Source: an uncultured Lachnospiraceae bacterium | GTDB lineage: Bacteria > Bacillota > Clostridia > Lachnospirales > Lachnospiraceae | DNA: 33,865 bases | Reading direction: 5' to 3' | Assembly: GCA_937910785.1 (NCBI GenBank) | Contig: CALDLG010000132.1 | Location: 1-33,865 of the forward strand | Part shown: one piece after another, positions 14,176-22,117 of the stretch | Layout: every line of letters begins with the position of its first letter | How positions within the stretch are numbered: the stretch's first letter is position 1 | Position numbers and translations under genes: made by a program | Notes under the pieces: model-generated | Database searches by the model: none | Seen by the model: only the letters and a program-made list of their open reading frames with translations | What the model was told of the DNA's origin: nothing

Positions 14176-14208
14176 AGATGAGGAATATTGAAAAATGCAA
14201 AGGAGTCC

Positions 14209-15387
14209 ATGAGGAAGATGACCGGGACAGATGGGAAGAAGCGCCCGATGTCAAAGGAAAGACGGCGTTTTTTAAGGAAAATAATCATCTTCTTTCTCGT
14301 AATTGCGACGCCTGTTCTTACGGCGTTATGTATTTTTCTGGGAGTGCGGCTGCACCTTGTCAGCGGTGAACTGAGAAAATTACAGGCGCAGGCAGCTGAA
14401 GCGGCTGTCCTGCATTATGCGGAGGCTCCGGAAGAAAATGCCGGACGGGAAGAAGCGGAGGCTCCGGGAGAAAATACCGGACGGGAAGAAGCGGAGGCTC
14501 CGGAGGAAAATGCCGGATGGGAAGAAGCGGAGGTTCCGGAAGAAAATGCCGGACAGAAAGAAGCGGAGCCGCCGGAGGAAGCCGGGAAAGAAGCAGATGA
14601 GAGCCCGGTGGAAAGCAGTAGAGAAGAAAACAGAGACTGGGGTGCAGGAAACGGAACGGATACCGACCGGTACGCGGCAGAGGGCGTTACGGTATCCAGG
14701 CGTGACAGTACAGGGAAGCCGGCGGATGATACGGAGGAAGAAACGGTTTCCGAAGACGGAAGCATCCGAAAAGTATATCTGACGTTCGATGACGGACCGA
14801 GCTCCAATACAGGACGTATTCTGGACATTCTTGCGGAATATGACGTTAAGGCAACCTTTTTTGTAGTTGGCAGGGAAGAAGAGGCATATCAGGAACTGTA
14901 TCAGCGGATCGTTGCCGAAGGGCATACGCTTGGGATGCATTCATACAGCCACAAATATGACGAGATCTACCAGTCGCTTGACAGCTATGTACAGGATCTC
15001 AGCAGGCTGCAGGAGTTTCTGTATGAAACGACGGGCGTATGGTGCAGATACTGCAGGTTTCCGGGAGGAAGCAGCAATACGGTCAGCAGGGTGGACATGC
15101 ATGAGCTGATTGACTGGCTGGATGAGCAGGATATTACGTATTTCGACTGGAACGTTTCGTCGGGAGATGCATCGAACAGTTATATCAGTACGGATGAGAT
15201 TCTGCGAAACTGTCTGTCTACACTGTCTACAAACCAGGAGAGTATTATTTTGATGCATGATGCATCGAATAAAAATACTACGGTACAGGCATTGCCGGAA
15301 TTAATAGAACGGATTCAGGCGATGGATAATACCGTAATCGTTCCGATCACAGAAGAGACGGAACCGATACAACATATCAGTAAATAA
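14209..15387 (+). CDS. Membrane-anchored polysaccharide deacetylase (NodB family, CE4)
   Basis: 392 residues from ATG 14209 (AAAGGAG ends three bases upstream; ATG 14218 at 12 bases is an alternative). Residues ~20-42 are a membrane anchor after a basic cytoplasmic stretch. Residues ~70-120 are a Glu/Ala/Gly/Pro linker of 12-residue repeats. The C-terminal NodB domain (from ~188) has YLTFDDGPSSNTG (catalytic and metal Asp), the metal His pair in HSYSHKYDE, RFPGGSSN, FDWNVSSGD and IILMHD. All catalytic motifs are present. CE4 enzymes of this kind remove acetyl groups from peptidoglycan or other cell-surface polysaccharides outside the membrane. It is followed only 18 bases later by a bactofilin gene, possibly linking wall modification to a scaffold. 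Substrate is inferred. Confidence 0.88.
   Translation: MRKMTGTDGKKRPMSKERRRFLRKIIIFFLVIATPVLTALCIFLGVRLHLVSGELRKLQAQAAEAAVLHYAEAPEENAGREEAEAPGENTGREEAEAPEENAGWEEAEVPEENAGQKEAEPPEEAGKEADESPVESSREENRDWGAGNGTDTDRYAAEGVTVSRRDSTGKPADDTEEETVSEDGSIRKVYLTFDDGPSSNTGRILDILAEYDVKATFFVVGREEEAYQELYQRIVAEGHTLGMHSYSHKYDEIYQSLDSYVQDLSRLQEFLYETTGVWCRYCRFPGGSSNTVSRVDMHELIDWLDEQDITYFDWNVSSGDASNSYISTDEILRNCLSTLSTNQESIILMHDASNKNTTVQALPELIERIQAMDNTVIVPITEETEPIQHISK
14419..14565 (+). repeat. 36-bp tandem repeat in the deacetylase linker
   Basis: About four copies of a 36-bp unit encode the 12-residue repeat EAPEENAGREEA with changes (APGENTGREE, APEENAGWEE, VPEENAGQKE). Units stay in frame and differ at few bases, indicating recent expansion. 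Such length-variable repeats are typical of flexible linkers. Confidence 0.85.
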
Positions 15388-15405
15388 AGAATGGAGGAAC
15401 ATAGA

Positions 15406-16479
15406 ATGGGTTTTTTTTCAGACTTGAAAGATGATCTGTCTCAGGCCGTCAACGAGCTGATGCCGGAAGAAGAACTTCAGGCGGCTCTTGAGGAGGATGC
15501 GTCAGCGGATGAAGCTGCGGAGCTTTCCGGCAAAGTGCCGACTCAGGAAGATTTAAGCAATATGCTGGATGAGATGGATTCTTTTACGACAGAGGAGGAA
15601 GCGGAGCCGGATATCGTTTCGGAACCGGATGCATTTGAGGAGCCGGCTGAGGACGAAGTCGTAATCGAAGGAGATGAGCTGGAGGAGCTTGCGGCGCTGA
15701 CAGAGCCGGAAGATATGCTTTCCGGGGAGGAGTTTCCGGAAGATCCGGCTTCGGAGGATCTGGTGGAAGAAGAGCTTCCTGAGGAACCGGTATCGGAAGA
15801 AACCGATTTCGAGGAGGCAGTTTCGGAAGATCCGGTTCCGGATATGTCTGAAGAACAGATGATCGATTTTATACCGGATGTGGATACATCGGTAAAGGAA
15901 GAAGAGCAAGCGGAAGCCGAAGCGCTTTTGCAGGAAAAAGAAAGGGAAGATGAGAAGATGGAGATGGAAATGGAAATGGATGTGCAGGAAAAAACAGTAT
16001 CGGATGAAACTGCGGTCGTAACAGAAGGAATGTCAATCACAGGTGATATTACTTCCGGCGGTTCTCTTGAATTGATCGGTAATGTGATCGGTAATATCGA
16101 TATTCTTGGCAAACTGAACATCACCGGCGGAATTCAGGGAAATTCCAGAGCAGCCGAGATTTATGCGGAAGGCGCAAGAATCAACGGGGAGATTAACAGC
16201 GGCGGCAGCGTAAAGATCGGACAAAGCTCCGTAGTGATCGGAAATATCAATGCCAGCAGTGCAGTGATCGCAGGCGCGGTAAAGGGCGATATCGATGTGC
16301 ATGGACCGGTTGTTCTGGATACTTCCGCGATCGTGATGGGAAATATCAAGTCCAAATCCGTACAGATCAATAACGGCGCCGTAATCGAGGGTATGTGCTC
16401 CCAGTGCTATGCGGATGTTAATCCGACTTCCTTCTTTGAAGAAATCAAGAAAAATAAGGAAAAAGGCAAAAATAAATAA
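15406..16479 (+). CDS. Bactofilin (polymer-forming cytoskeletal protein) with long acidic N-terminus
   Basis: 357 residues. Start ATG 15406 is chosen because GGAGG at 15393-15397 is eight bases upstream; the upstream in-frame ATG 15391 overlaps that site. Residues ~1-200 are strongly acidic (Glu, Asp, Ser, Pro) and probably disordered. Residues ~205-345 form the bactofilin beta-helix of short repeats: GMSITGDITSGGSLELIGNV, GNIDILGKLNITGG, INGEINSGGSVKIGQ, VVIGNINASS and AIVMGNIKSK. Bactofilins self-assemble without nucleotide and often scaffold cell-wall enzymes. The gene follows the deacetylase by 18 bases, likely in one transcript. The N-terminal extension is much longer than in classical bactofilins. 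Confidence 0.85.
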   Translation: MGFFSDLKDDLSQAVNELMPEEELQAALEEDASADEAAELSGKVPTQEDLSNMLDEMDSFTTEEEAEPDIVSEPDAFEEPAEDEVVIEGDELEELAALTEPEDMLSGEEFPEDPASEDLVEEELPEEPVSEETDFEEAVSEDPVPDMSEEQMIDFIPDVDTSVKEEEQAEAEALLQEKEREDEKMEMEMEMDVQEKTVSDETAVVTEGMSITGDITSGGSLELIGNVIGNIDILGKLNITGGIQGNSRAAEIYAEGARINGEINSGGSVKIGQSSVVIGNINASSAVIAGAVKGDIDVHGPVVLDTSAIVMGNIKSKSVQINNGAVIEGMCSQCYADVNPTSFFEEIKKNKEKGKNK

Positions 16480-16533
16480 TCTGATAATGGCATATTGACA
16501 TAGTTGAACAGAGAGGAAGGCAATGGTATTAAG

Positions 16534-17232
16534 ATGCAGCGTGTCCTATTGAAATTAAGCGGGGAAGCATTGGCCGGTGACAGAAAGACCGGATTTGATG
16601 ATGAGACGATACGCGGAGTTGCTCTGCAGGTAAAACAGCTTGTCGAAGAAGGCATTCAGGTCGGCATTGTGATCGGAGGAGGAAATTTCTGGCGCGGCCG
16701 TTCCAGTGACAGCATTGACAGGACAAAAGCCGATCAGATCGGTATGCTGGCAACGGTTATGAATTGTATTTATGTCTCGGAAATATTCCGGAGCGTCGGT
16801 ATGATGACCAGCGTTCTGACTCCTTTTGAATGCGGTTCTTTTACCAAACTGTTTTCCAAAGACAGGGCCAACAAATATTTTGCCAAAAACATGGTGGTAT
16901 TTTTTGCGGGCGGTACGGGACATCCTTATTTTTCAACGGATACGGGAGTTGTACTGCGCGCGGTTGAGGTGGATGCGGATGTGATTCTTCTTGCCAAGGC
17001 GGTAGACGGAGTCTATGACAGCGATCCGCGCACGAATCCCGCTGCCGTAAGATATGAAGAGGTTTCGATTGATGAAGTGATCGAGAAAAATCTTCAGGTC
17101 GTGGATATGACGGCATCCATTCTGGCAAGAGATAATAAAATGCCGATGTGGGTGTTCGCGTTAAATGAAAAAAACAGCATCGTAAATACGATCAGGGGGA
17201 AATTTAACGGAACGAAGGTAACCGTATCGTAA
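16534..17232 (+). CDS. pyrH: UMP kinase
   Basis: 232 residues. Start ATG 16534 gives the family N-terminus MQRVLLKLSGEALAG; in-frame TTG 16504 would add ten untypical residues. GAGGAAGG lies about 13 bases upstream, a long spacing. Motifs: KLSGEAL, VGIVIGGGNFWRGR, GTGHPYFSTDTGVVLRA, DGVYDSDPRTNP and the C-terminal VNTIRGKFNGTKV. The enzyme phosphorylates UMP to UDP with ATP, is hexameric and cytoplasmic, and is normally allosterically controlled by GTP and UTP. It starts the pyrH-frr-uppS-cdsA-dxr-rseP cluster. No promoter is clear upstream; TTGACA at 16496-16501 lacks a matching -10. Confidence 0.97.
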   Translation: MQRVLLKLSGEALAGDRKTGFDDETIRGVALQVKQLVEEGIQVGIVIGGGNFWRGRSSDSIDRTKADQIGMLATVMNCIYVSEIFRSVGMMTSVLTPFECGSFTKLFSKDRANKYFAKNMVVFFAGGTGHPYFSTDTGVVLRAVEVDADVILLAKAVDGVYDSDPRTNPAAVRYEEVSIDEVIEKNLQVVDMTASILARDNKMPMWVFALNEKNSIVNTIRGKFNGTKVTVS

Positions 17233-17262
17233 GAGATGAGAGAGGAAGGTATTGAATAAGAA

Positions 17263-17814
17263 ATGGATGACAGGCTGAAAACATATGATGAAAAGATGAA
17301 AAAAGCATATGATTTTCTGGAAACGGATCTTGGAACAATTCGGGCGGGGCGTGCCAATCCTCATGTGCTTGATAAAATCAAAGTGAATTATTACGGAACG
17401 CCGACTCCGATTCAGCAGGTCGGAAATATTACAGTTCCCGATCCCAGAATGATACAGATTGCTCCATGGGAGAAGAATCTGATTAAGGAGATCGAGAAAG
17501 CGATTATGATGTCCGATGTCGGTATTACGCCGAGCAATGACGGTGTTGTGATCAGGCTTGTATTTCCGGATCTGACTGAGGAACGAAGAAAAGAGCTGGT
17601 AAAGGACATTAAGAAACGCGGCGAGGATAACAAGGTTGCGATCAGAAATGCAAGGCGCGACGGAATGGATGCTTTTAAGAAGCTTGCTAAAGCCGAGGTT
17701 TCCGAGGATGAGATCAAGGAACTGGGAGATCAGCTGCAGAAGCTGACGGATAAATATATAAAGGATGTAGATAAGCTGGTCGAAGAGAAATCCAAAGAGA
17801 TCATGAAGGTCTGA
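17263..17814 (+). CDS. frr: Ribosome recycling factor
   Basis: 183 residues, start ATG 17263, normal family length of ~185. Domain I has LGTIRAGRANPHVLD and the domain II hinge region (YYGTPTPIQQVGNITVPDPR) is intact; RNARRDGMD and the C-terminal helix KLTDKYIKDVDKLVEEKSKE complete domain I. Together with EF-G it splits the post-termination ribosome. It lies 30 bases after pyrH, with the same GAGGAAGG and ~13-base spacing to its start. The pairing with pyrH is conserved in bacteria. Confidence 0.98.
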   Translation: MDDRLKTYDEKMKKAYDFLETDLGTIRAGRANPHVLDKIKVNYYGTPTPIQQVGNITVPDPRMIQIAPWEKNLIKEIEKAIMMSDVGITPSNDGVVIRLVFPDLTEERRKELVKDIKKRGEDNKVAIRNARRDGMDAFKKLAKAEVSEDEIKELGDQLQKLTDKYIKDVDKLVEEKSKEIMKV

Positions 17815-17819
17815 TTGTT

Positions 17820-17836
17820 CATGCCGTACCGGCATG
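17820..17836 (+). repeat. Perfect small palindrome between frr and uppS
   Basis: CATGCCG TAC CGGCATG can form a 7-bp hairpin. No T-run follows, so it is not a terminator; it may be an RNA-stability hairpin or incidental. Confidence 0.4.
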
Positions 17837-17928
17837 AAAGAGAGTCTGGTAATAAGAAGGTAATGAGGGGCTTGCGGGTAGGAAACTACGTTGCTGTCCC
17901 CTTTTTACGGTTTTACAGGGAGGATGCA

Positions 17929-18645
17929 ATGAGAGAGGGTTTGAGAATACCGAATCATGTGGCAATTATTCTGGACGGAAACGGGCGCTGGGCTAAAAGC
18001 AAAGGAATGCCGCGCAATTATGGGCATGTTCATGGAGCAAAAACCGTAGAAGTCATCTGTGAGGAAGCATATCGTATGGGGATACAGTATCTGACGGTAT
18101 ATGCTTTCTCTACGGAGAACTGGAACAGGCCGCAGGATGAAGTGGATGCGTTGATGAAGCTTCTTCGCAATTATATGAAGACCTGCCTGAAAACAGCAGC
18201 GAAAAATAACATGTGCGTCCGCATTCTCGGAGATAAAACCGGTCTGGATGAGGATATCAGAGAGCGGATCGGGGAGCTGGAAGAGGCGACGAAGAACAAT
18301 ACCGGGCTGCATTTTCAGATTGCCATCAACTACGGCGGACGGGATGAGATCGTGCGTGCGGTAAGGAAACTGGCAGGAAGCATTGAAGAAGGAGTGCTGA
18401 AAAAAGAGGAGATTACCGAAGAGCTGCTTGCGGATGCGCTGGATACGCATGGTCTGCCGGACCCGGATCTTCTGATCCGTACCTGCGGCGAACTGCGGCT
18501 TTCCAATTTCCTGTTATGGCAGCTTTCCTATACGGAATTCTATGTTACGGATACGGCATGGCCCGATTTTTCAAAAGAAGAATTGGAAAAAGCTGTGGAG
18601 GCATATAATAACAGAGACAGAAAATATGGTGGGATTTTATCGTGA
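17929..18645 (+). CDS. uppS: Undecaprenyl pyrophosphate synthase (cis-prenyltransferase)
   Basis: 238 residues, start ATG 17929, five bases after GGGAGG (17918-17923). Upstream in-frame sequence back to 17815 has no typical UppS content. Motifs: AIILDGNGRWAKSKGMPRNY (catalytic Asp, phosphate-binding region), YAFSTENWNRPQDEV, and DLLIRTCGELRLSNFLLWQL. It makes C55-PP from FPP and IPP by cis-condensation for the peptidoglycan lipid carrier, acting on the cytoplasmic side of the membrane. The following cdsA is 62 bases on, as in B. subtilis. Confidence 0.97.
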   Translation: MREGLRIPNHVAIILDGNGRWAKSKGMPRNYGHVHGAKTVEVICEEAYRMGIQYLTVYAFSTENWNRPQDEVDALMKLLRNYMKTCLKTAAKNNMCVRILGDKTGLDEDIRERIGELEEATKNNTGLHFQIAINYGGRDEIVRAVRKLAGSIEEGVLKKEEITEELLADALDTHGLPDPDLLIRTCGELRLSNFLLWQLSYTEFYVTDTAWPDFSKEELEKAVEAYNNRDRKYGGILS

Positions 18646-18707
18646 TTCGACCGCTGTGAGGCGGCAGGGGATAGTGTATGACGCAAATGAAGACGGGAGG
18701 TGCGGAG

Positions 18708-19568
18708 ATGTTTCGTACGAGATTGCTTAGTGGAATTGTGCTGGTCGTGATTGCGGCAGGCACGATCATAGCGGGTGGTTTTCTTTTGGCGGCGGTATTG
18801 TGCGCCATATCGCTGATCGCGTACCGGGAGCTGACGAAGGCAACGGGCATACATGACGGGGAAAAAGCAGTGAATGCCCTGGAGGTAACGGGATTTTTGA
18901 TGATATTGCTCTATTACGCAGGGCTGTATGCCGGTTTACTGCGGATGGAAGAATATGATCGTTCCGTAGTTTACCGCGTCTTCATGAGTATCTCGGTCAT
19001 CGCGGTCCTGGCCTTTATGTTCGTGTATGTATTCAGCTTTCCAAGGTTTCAGGCAGGACAGGTGATGGCGGCATTTTTTGCATTGATCTACGGCCCAATG
19101 CTTCTTTCCTTTCTCTATATCATCCGGGAGGGATGGGAACAGGGAGCCTATCTGACGGCGCTGGTGTTTCTGTGTTCCTGGGGAAGCGATACCTGTGCCT
19201 ATGTGGTGGGAGTCCTGTTCGGAAAACATAAGATGACACCGAAGCTGAGTCCCAAGAAATCGATTGAGGGAGGAGTCGGCGGCGTCGTCGGTGCGGCGCT
19301 GCTGTTCGGTCTGTATACTTATTATGTGATCAACCCCTTTTCTGCGGAATCGCTGCGGATGGGACTTGGCAGCGCGATGTGCCTCGGAGCGGTCGGAGCG
19401 CTGGTTTCCATGGTCGGAGATCTGGCGGCATCGGCCATTAAGCGGGACCATAATATTAAGGATTACGGAAAGCTGATACCGGGACATGGCGGTATTATGG
19501 ACCGGTTTGACAGCGTGATCATTGCCGCGCCGTTTATTTTCTTCGGGCTGGCGATGATTACAGGTTGA
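18708..19568 (+). CDS. cdsA: Phosphatidate cytidylyltransferase
   Basis: 286 residues. Start ATG 18708 lies seven bases after GGGAGG (18695-18700); the upstream ATG 18678 would put this site inside the gene. Eight or so hydrophobic membrane segments cover the protein. The family signature is present near the C-terminus: SAIKRDHNIKDYGKLIPGHG followed by GIMDRFDS, and SPKKSIEGGVGG. It converts phosphatidic acid and CTP to CDP-diacylglycerol for phospholipid synthesis in the membrane. It precedes dxr with a 26-base gap. Confidence 0.96.
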   Translation: MFRTRLLSGIVLVVIAAGTIIAGGFLLAAVLCAISLIAYRELTKATGIHDGEKAVNALEVTGFLMILLYYAGLYAGLLRMEEYDRSVVYRVFMSISVIAVLAFMFVYVFSFPRFQAGQVMAAFFALIYGPMLLSFLYIIREGWEQGAYLTALVFLCSWGSDTCAYVVGVLFGKHKMTPKLSPKKSIEGGVGGVVGAALLFGLYTYYVINPFSAESLRMGLGSAMCLGAVGALVSMVGDLAASAIKRDHNIKDYGKLIPGHGGIMDRFDSVIIAAPFIFFGLAMITG

Positions 19569-19594
19569 GAAAAGAACAGAGGAATGAGAACAAA

Positions 19595-20740
19595 ATGAAA
19601 AAAATCGCAATATTGGGATCGACGGGCTCGATCGGAACACAGACGCTTCAAATCGTGAGAAATAACCCGGAGCTGCAGGTTACCGCGCTGGCTGCGGGGA
19701 CGAATGTGAAGCTTATGGAGCAGCAGATCAGAGAGTTCCGGCCGCAGCTGGCGGCCATGTGGAGTGAAGAGGCGGCATCGGATCTGGCCGGAAGAGTTGC
19801 GGATACGGATGTCCGAATCGTAAGCGGCATGGAAGGACTGCTGGAAATTTCCACGATGGAGGATATGGAGACGCTTGTTACCGCGATAGTCGGTATGATC
19901 GGAATTCGTCCGACGATTGCGGCAATCGAACATGGAAAGACAATCGCGCTTGCCAATAAGGAAACACTGGTGACGGCCGGACATATTATTATGCCGCTTG
20001 CCAGAAGGAAAGGCGTTTCCATTCTGCCTGTAGACAGCGAGCACAGCGCTGTTTTTCAGTCTATGAACGGTGAAAACAAAGAGCGGATCAGTAAGATCAT
20101 TCTGACCGCTTCCGGCGGACCCTTCCGGGGGAAAAAAAGAGAAGAGCTGAAACGAATGACGATTGAAGATGCGTTGAAGCATCCGAACTGGTCGATGGGC
20201 AGGAAGGTGACGATCGACTCGGCGTCCCTTGTCAATAAGGGACTGGAAGTTATGGAGGCCGCCTGGCTTTTTGACGTTCCCTTAGAGCGGATTCAGGTCG
20301 TAATCCATCCGCAGAGTATTATCCATTCCGCGGTGGAATATGCGGACGGCGGTATTATGGCACAGCTTGGCATGCCGGATATGAAGCTGCCGATTCAATA
20401 TGCGCTGTTCTATCCGGACAGAAAGCCGCTGGCAGGGAAAAGAGTGGACTTTTTCGAACTCGGACAGCTGACCTTTGAGAAGCCTGATACGGAAACGTTC
20501 AGAGGGCTCTCGCTTGCCTTTGATGCGGCAGGAACGGGCGGAAGCATGCCTACGGTATTCAATGCTGCGAACGAAAAAGCGGTGGCTTTGTTTATACAGA
20601 GGAAAATTGGTTTTCTGCAGATTCCGGAATTAATTGAAGAATCCATGGGGAACCATAAAGTAATAGAGAACCCTTCTGTGGAGGAGATTCTGCAGGCAGA
20701 AGCGGAAACTTATGAAGCGATAGAGCGGATAACAGGTTAA
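19595..20740 (+). CDS. dxr: 1-deoxy-D-xylulose 5-phosphate reductoisomerase
   Basis: 381 residues. ATG 19595 is chosen because it starts MKKIAILGSTGSIGTQTLQI, the family N-terminus; upstream TTG 19565 overlaps cdsA. Motifs: GSTGSIG (NADPH), ANKETLVTAG, PVDSEHSAVFQ (metal ligands), TASGGPFR, HPNWSMGRKVTIDSASLVNK and HPQSIIHSAVEY. It is the committed step of the MEP pathway, making MEP from DXP. ispG, another MEP gene, lies about 3.5 kb downstream. Normal length and all motifs present. Confidence 0.97.
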   Translation: MKKIAILGSTGSIGTQTLQIVRNNPELQVTALAAGTNVKLMEQQIREFRPQLAAMWSEEAASDLAGRVADTDVRIVSGMEGLLEISTMEDMETLVTAIVGMIGIRPTIAAIEHGKTIALANKETLVTAGHIIMPLARRKGVSILPVDSEHSAVFQSMNGENKERISKIILTASGGPFRGKKREELKRMTIEDALKHPNWSMGRKVTIDSASLVNKGLEVMEAAWLFDVPLERIQVVIHPQSIIHSAVEYADGGIMAQLGMPDMKLPIQYALFYPDRKPLAGKRVDFFELGQLTFEKPDTETFRGLSLAFDAAGTGGSMPTVFNAANEKAVALFIQRKIGFLQIPELIEESMGNHKVIENPSVEEILQAEAETYEAIERITG

Positions 20741-20761
20741 GGGAAAGGCAGGGCCAATGGC

Positions 20762-21817
20762 TTGATTAAAACAATTATTTTATTTGTGATTATTTTCGGA
20801 ATTGTGGTTATATCGCACGAATTCGGTCATTTTCTGATCGGAAAGCGAAATGGTATCCGGGTACTGGAATTTGCCGTAGGTATGGGACCGACTTTATTCT
20901 CTTTTCAAAAAGGCGAAACCAAATATTCTCTGAAACTTTTTCCGATTGGCGGCGCCTGTATGTTTGACGGTGAGGACGGTATGGCGGATGAGAAGGGAGA
21001 GGCGGATGAGCATTCTTTTCTGAAAGCCAATGTCTGGGCAAGGATCGCAACCGTATTCGCCGGGCCTTTTTTCAATTTTCTGCTGGCTTTCATTTTTTCA
21101 CTGATTCTTGTGGCATTTAACGGCTCGGACAGACCGGTGGTCCAGCAGATCATGGAGGAATCGGCGGCAGAAGAGGCCGGAATCCTTCCGGGCGATAAGA
21201 TTGTCCGAATCAACGGGGAGAAGATTTATCTCTACCGTGAGGTCAGCCTGATCTCTGCATTAAATCAGGGAGAAACGCTGCAGCTACGTCTTGAACGGGG
21301 CGGTGAAACGAGGGACGTGACGATTGTGCCGCGCTATGATGCGCAGGATGGCAGATATTATATCGGACTGCGCGGTGCGGGAGAATATTTTAAATGTAAT
21401 CCGCTGCAGGTATTCCAGTATGGCGTTTATGAGGTGCGCTATTGGGTGAAAGCCACTTATAAGAGCCTGCTGATGCTTCTGCAGGGGCAGGCGTCGAAGG
21501 ATGATGTGTCCGGTCCGATCGGCATCGCGCAGTTTGTGGGAGACACTTATGACGAAGTGAAGGATTATGGTATTTCCTCCGTGATCTTTACGATGATGAA
21601 TATCATCATTCTGCTGTCCGTCAATCTTGGCATTATGAATCTGCTTCCGCTGCCGGCGCTGGACGGCGGCCGGCTTGTATTCATGTTTCTGGAGGTGCTG
21701 CGCGGCAAACCGATTGCCCCGGAGAAGGAAGGGCTCGTACACTTTGCCGGGCTGATCGTGTTTATGATTCTGATGGTGTTCGTCATGTATAACGATATCA
21801 TGAAGATCATCCATTAG
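20762..21817 (+). CDS. rseP: RseP/RasP-type site-2 zinc metalloprotease
   Basis: 351 residues. Start TTG 20762 is the only start matching the family N-terminus IKTIILFVIIFGIVVISHEF; the ATG at 20757 is out of frame. The zinc-site HEFGH is within the first membrane segment (residues ~18-22), with the second metal motif NLLPLPALDGGRL near residue ~297. A PDZ domain lies in the middle (SAAEEAGILPGDKIVRINGE). Four membrane segments. It cuts transmembrane anti-sigma factors and leftover signal peptides inside the membrane. It closes the pyrH-rseP block; a rare start codon may limit its level. Confidence 0.95.
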   Translation: MIKTIILFVIIFGIVVISHEFGHFLIGKRNGIRVLEFAVGMGPTLFSFQKGETKYSLKLFPIGGACMFDGEDGMADEKGEADEHSFLKANVWARIATVFAGPFFNFLLAFIFSLILVAFNGSDRPVVQQIMEESAAEEAGILPGDKIVRINGEKIYLYREVSLISALNQGETLQLRLERGGETRDVTIVPRYDAQDGRYYIGLRGAGEYFKCNPLQVFQYGVYEVRYWVKATYKSLLMLLQGQASKDDVSGPIGIAQFVGDTYDEVKDYGISSVIFTMMNIIILLSVNLGIMNLLPLPALDGGRLVFMFLEVLRGKPIAPEKEGLVHFAGLIVFMILMVFVMYNDIMKIIH

Positions 21818-21838
21818 TATTTCGGTAAAGTTACCAAA

Positions 21839-21897
21839 TATACCCCGTAAATTTTGGCAGGTTTGTATGATTGCCAGGGTGTGAAATACGGGGTATA
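21839..21897 (+). repeat. 11-bp inverted repeat flanking a promoter
   Basis: TATACCCCGTA (21839-21849) is the exact inverse complement of TACGGGGTATA (21887-21897). The right arm overlaps the -10 box at 21894-21899, so a protein bound across both arms could block or bend the promoter. Confidence 0.8.
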
Positions 21898-21899
21898 AT
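21871..21899 (+). promoter_or_regulatory. Strong sigma-A-type promoter between rseP and the PP2C gene
   Basis: TTGCCA (21871-21876), 17 bases, TATAAT (21894-21899). Transcription would begin near 21906, directly before the hairpin at 21915-21961. Confidence 0.8.
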
Positions 21900-21914
21900 T
21901 CATAGCAACAGGTC

Positions 21915-21962
21915 AAAGGGGCCGGATGGACGCACCGTAAGGCGGCGTGGACGGCCCTTTTC
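21915..21962 (+). terminator. Long hairpin with short T-tract: rseP-operon terminator or attenuator
   Basis: AAAGGGGCCG (21915-21924) pairs with CGGCCCTTTT (21952-21961), ten pairs with one G-T; the inner part forms further pairs (CGC/GCG). Only four T follow the stem. Because it lies about 10 bases after the predicted start of the promoter at 21871-21899, it would also act on that transcript. Confidence 0.6.
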
Positions 21963-22117
21963 GTATCATAATCTATTATTCTGAATTTCATGCAGATTTT
22001 TCCTGCATCAATCGTGGACAGCAAACAGTAAGGATATTTTGTGAAAGGCGGAATCTGACGGATTTTATCGGACAGGTAATTCCCGGACCCGTCAGGATGA
22101 ATATCGGAGGAATGTGA
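21963..22117 (+). other. Structured leader upstream of the PP2C gene
   Basis: No gene. ATGCAG (21990-21995) / CTGCAT (22003-22008) form one small hairpin, and CTGACGG (22055-22061) / CCGTCAG (22089-22095) another close to the GGAGG of the next gene. No known riboswitch class is recognised. Confidence 0.4.

Noticed and set aside
14419..14565. Regular repeats that could suggest a CRISPR array
   Set aside because: The units are directly adjacent, in frame, without spacers, and encode a protein linker.
16496..16501. TTGACA before pyrH as a promoter
   Set aside because: No acceptable -10 occurs 16-18 bases downstream.
17820..17836. Palindrome after frr as a terminator
   Set aside because: No T-run follows and uppS follows in the same operon order as in other Firmicutes.
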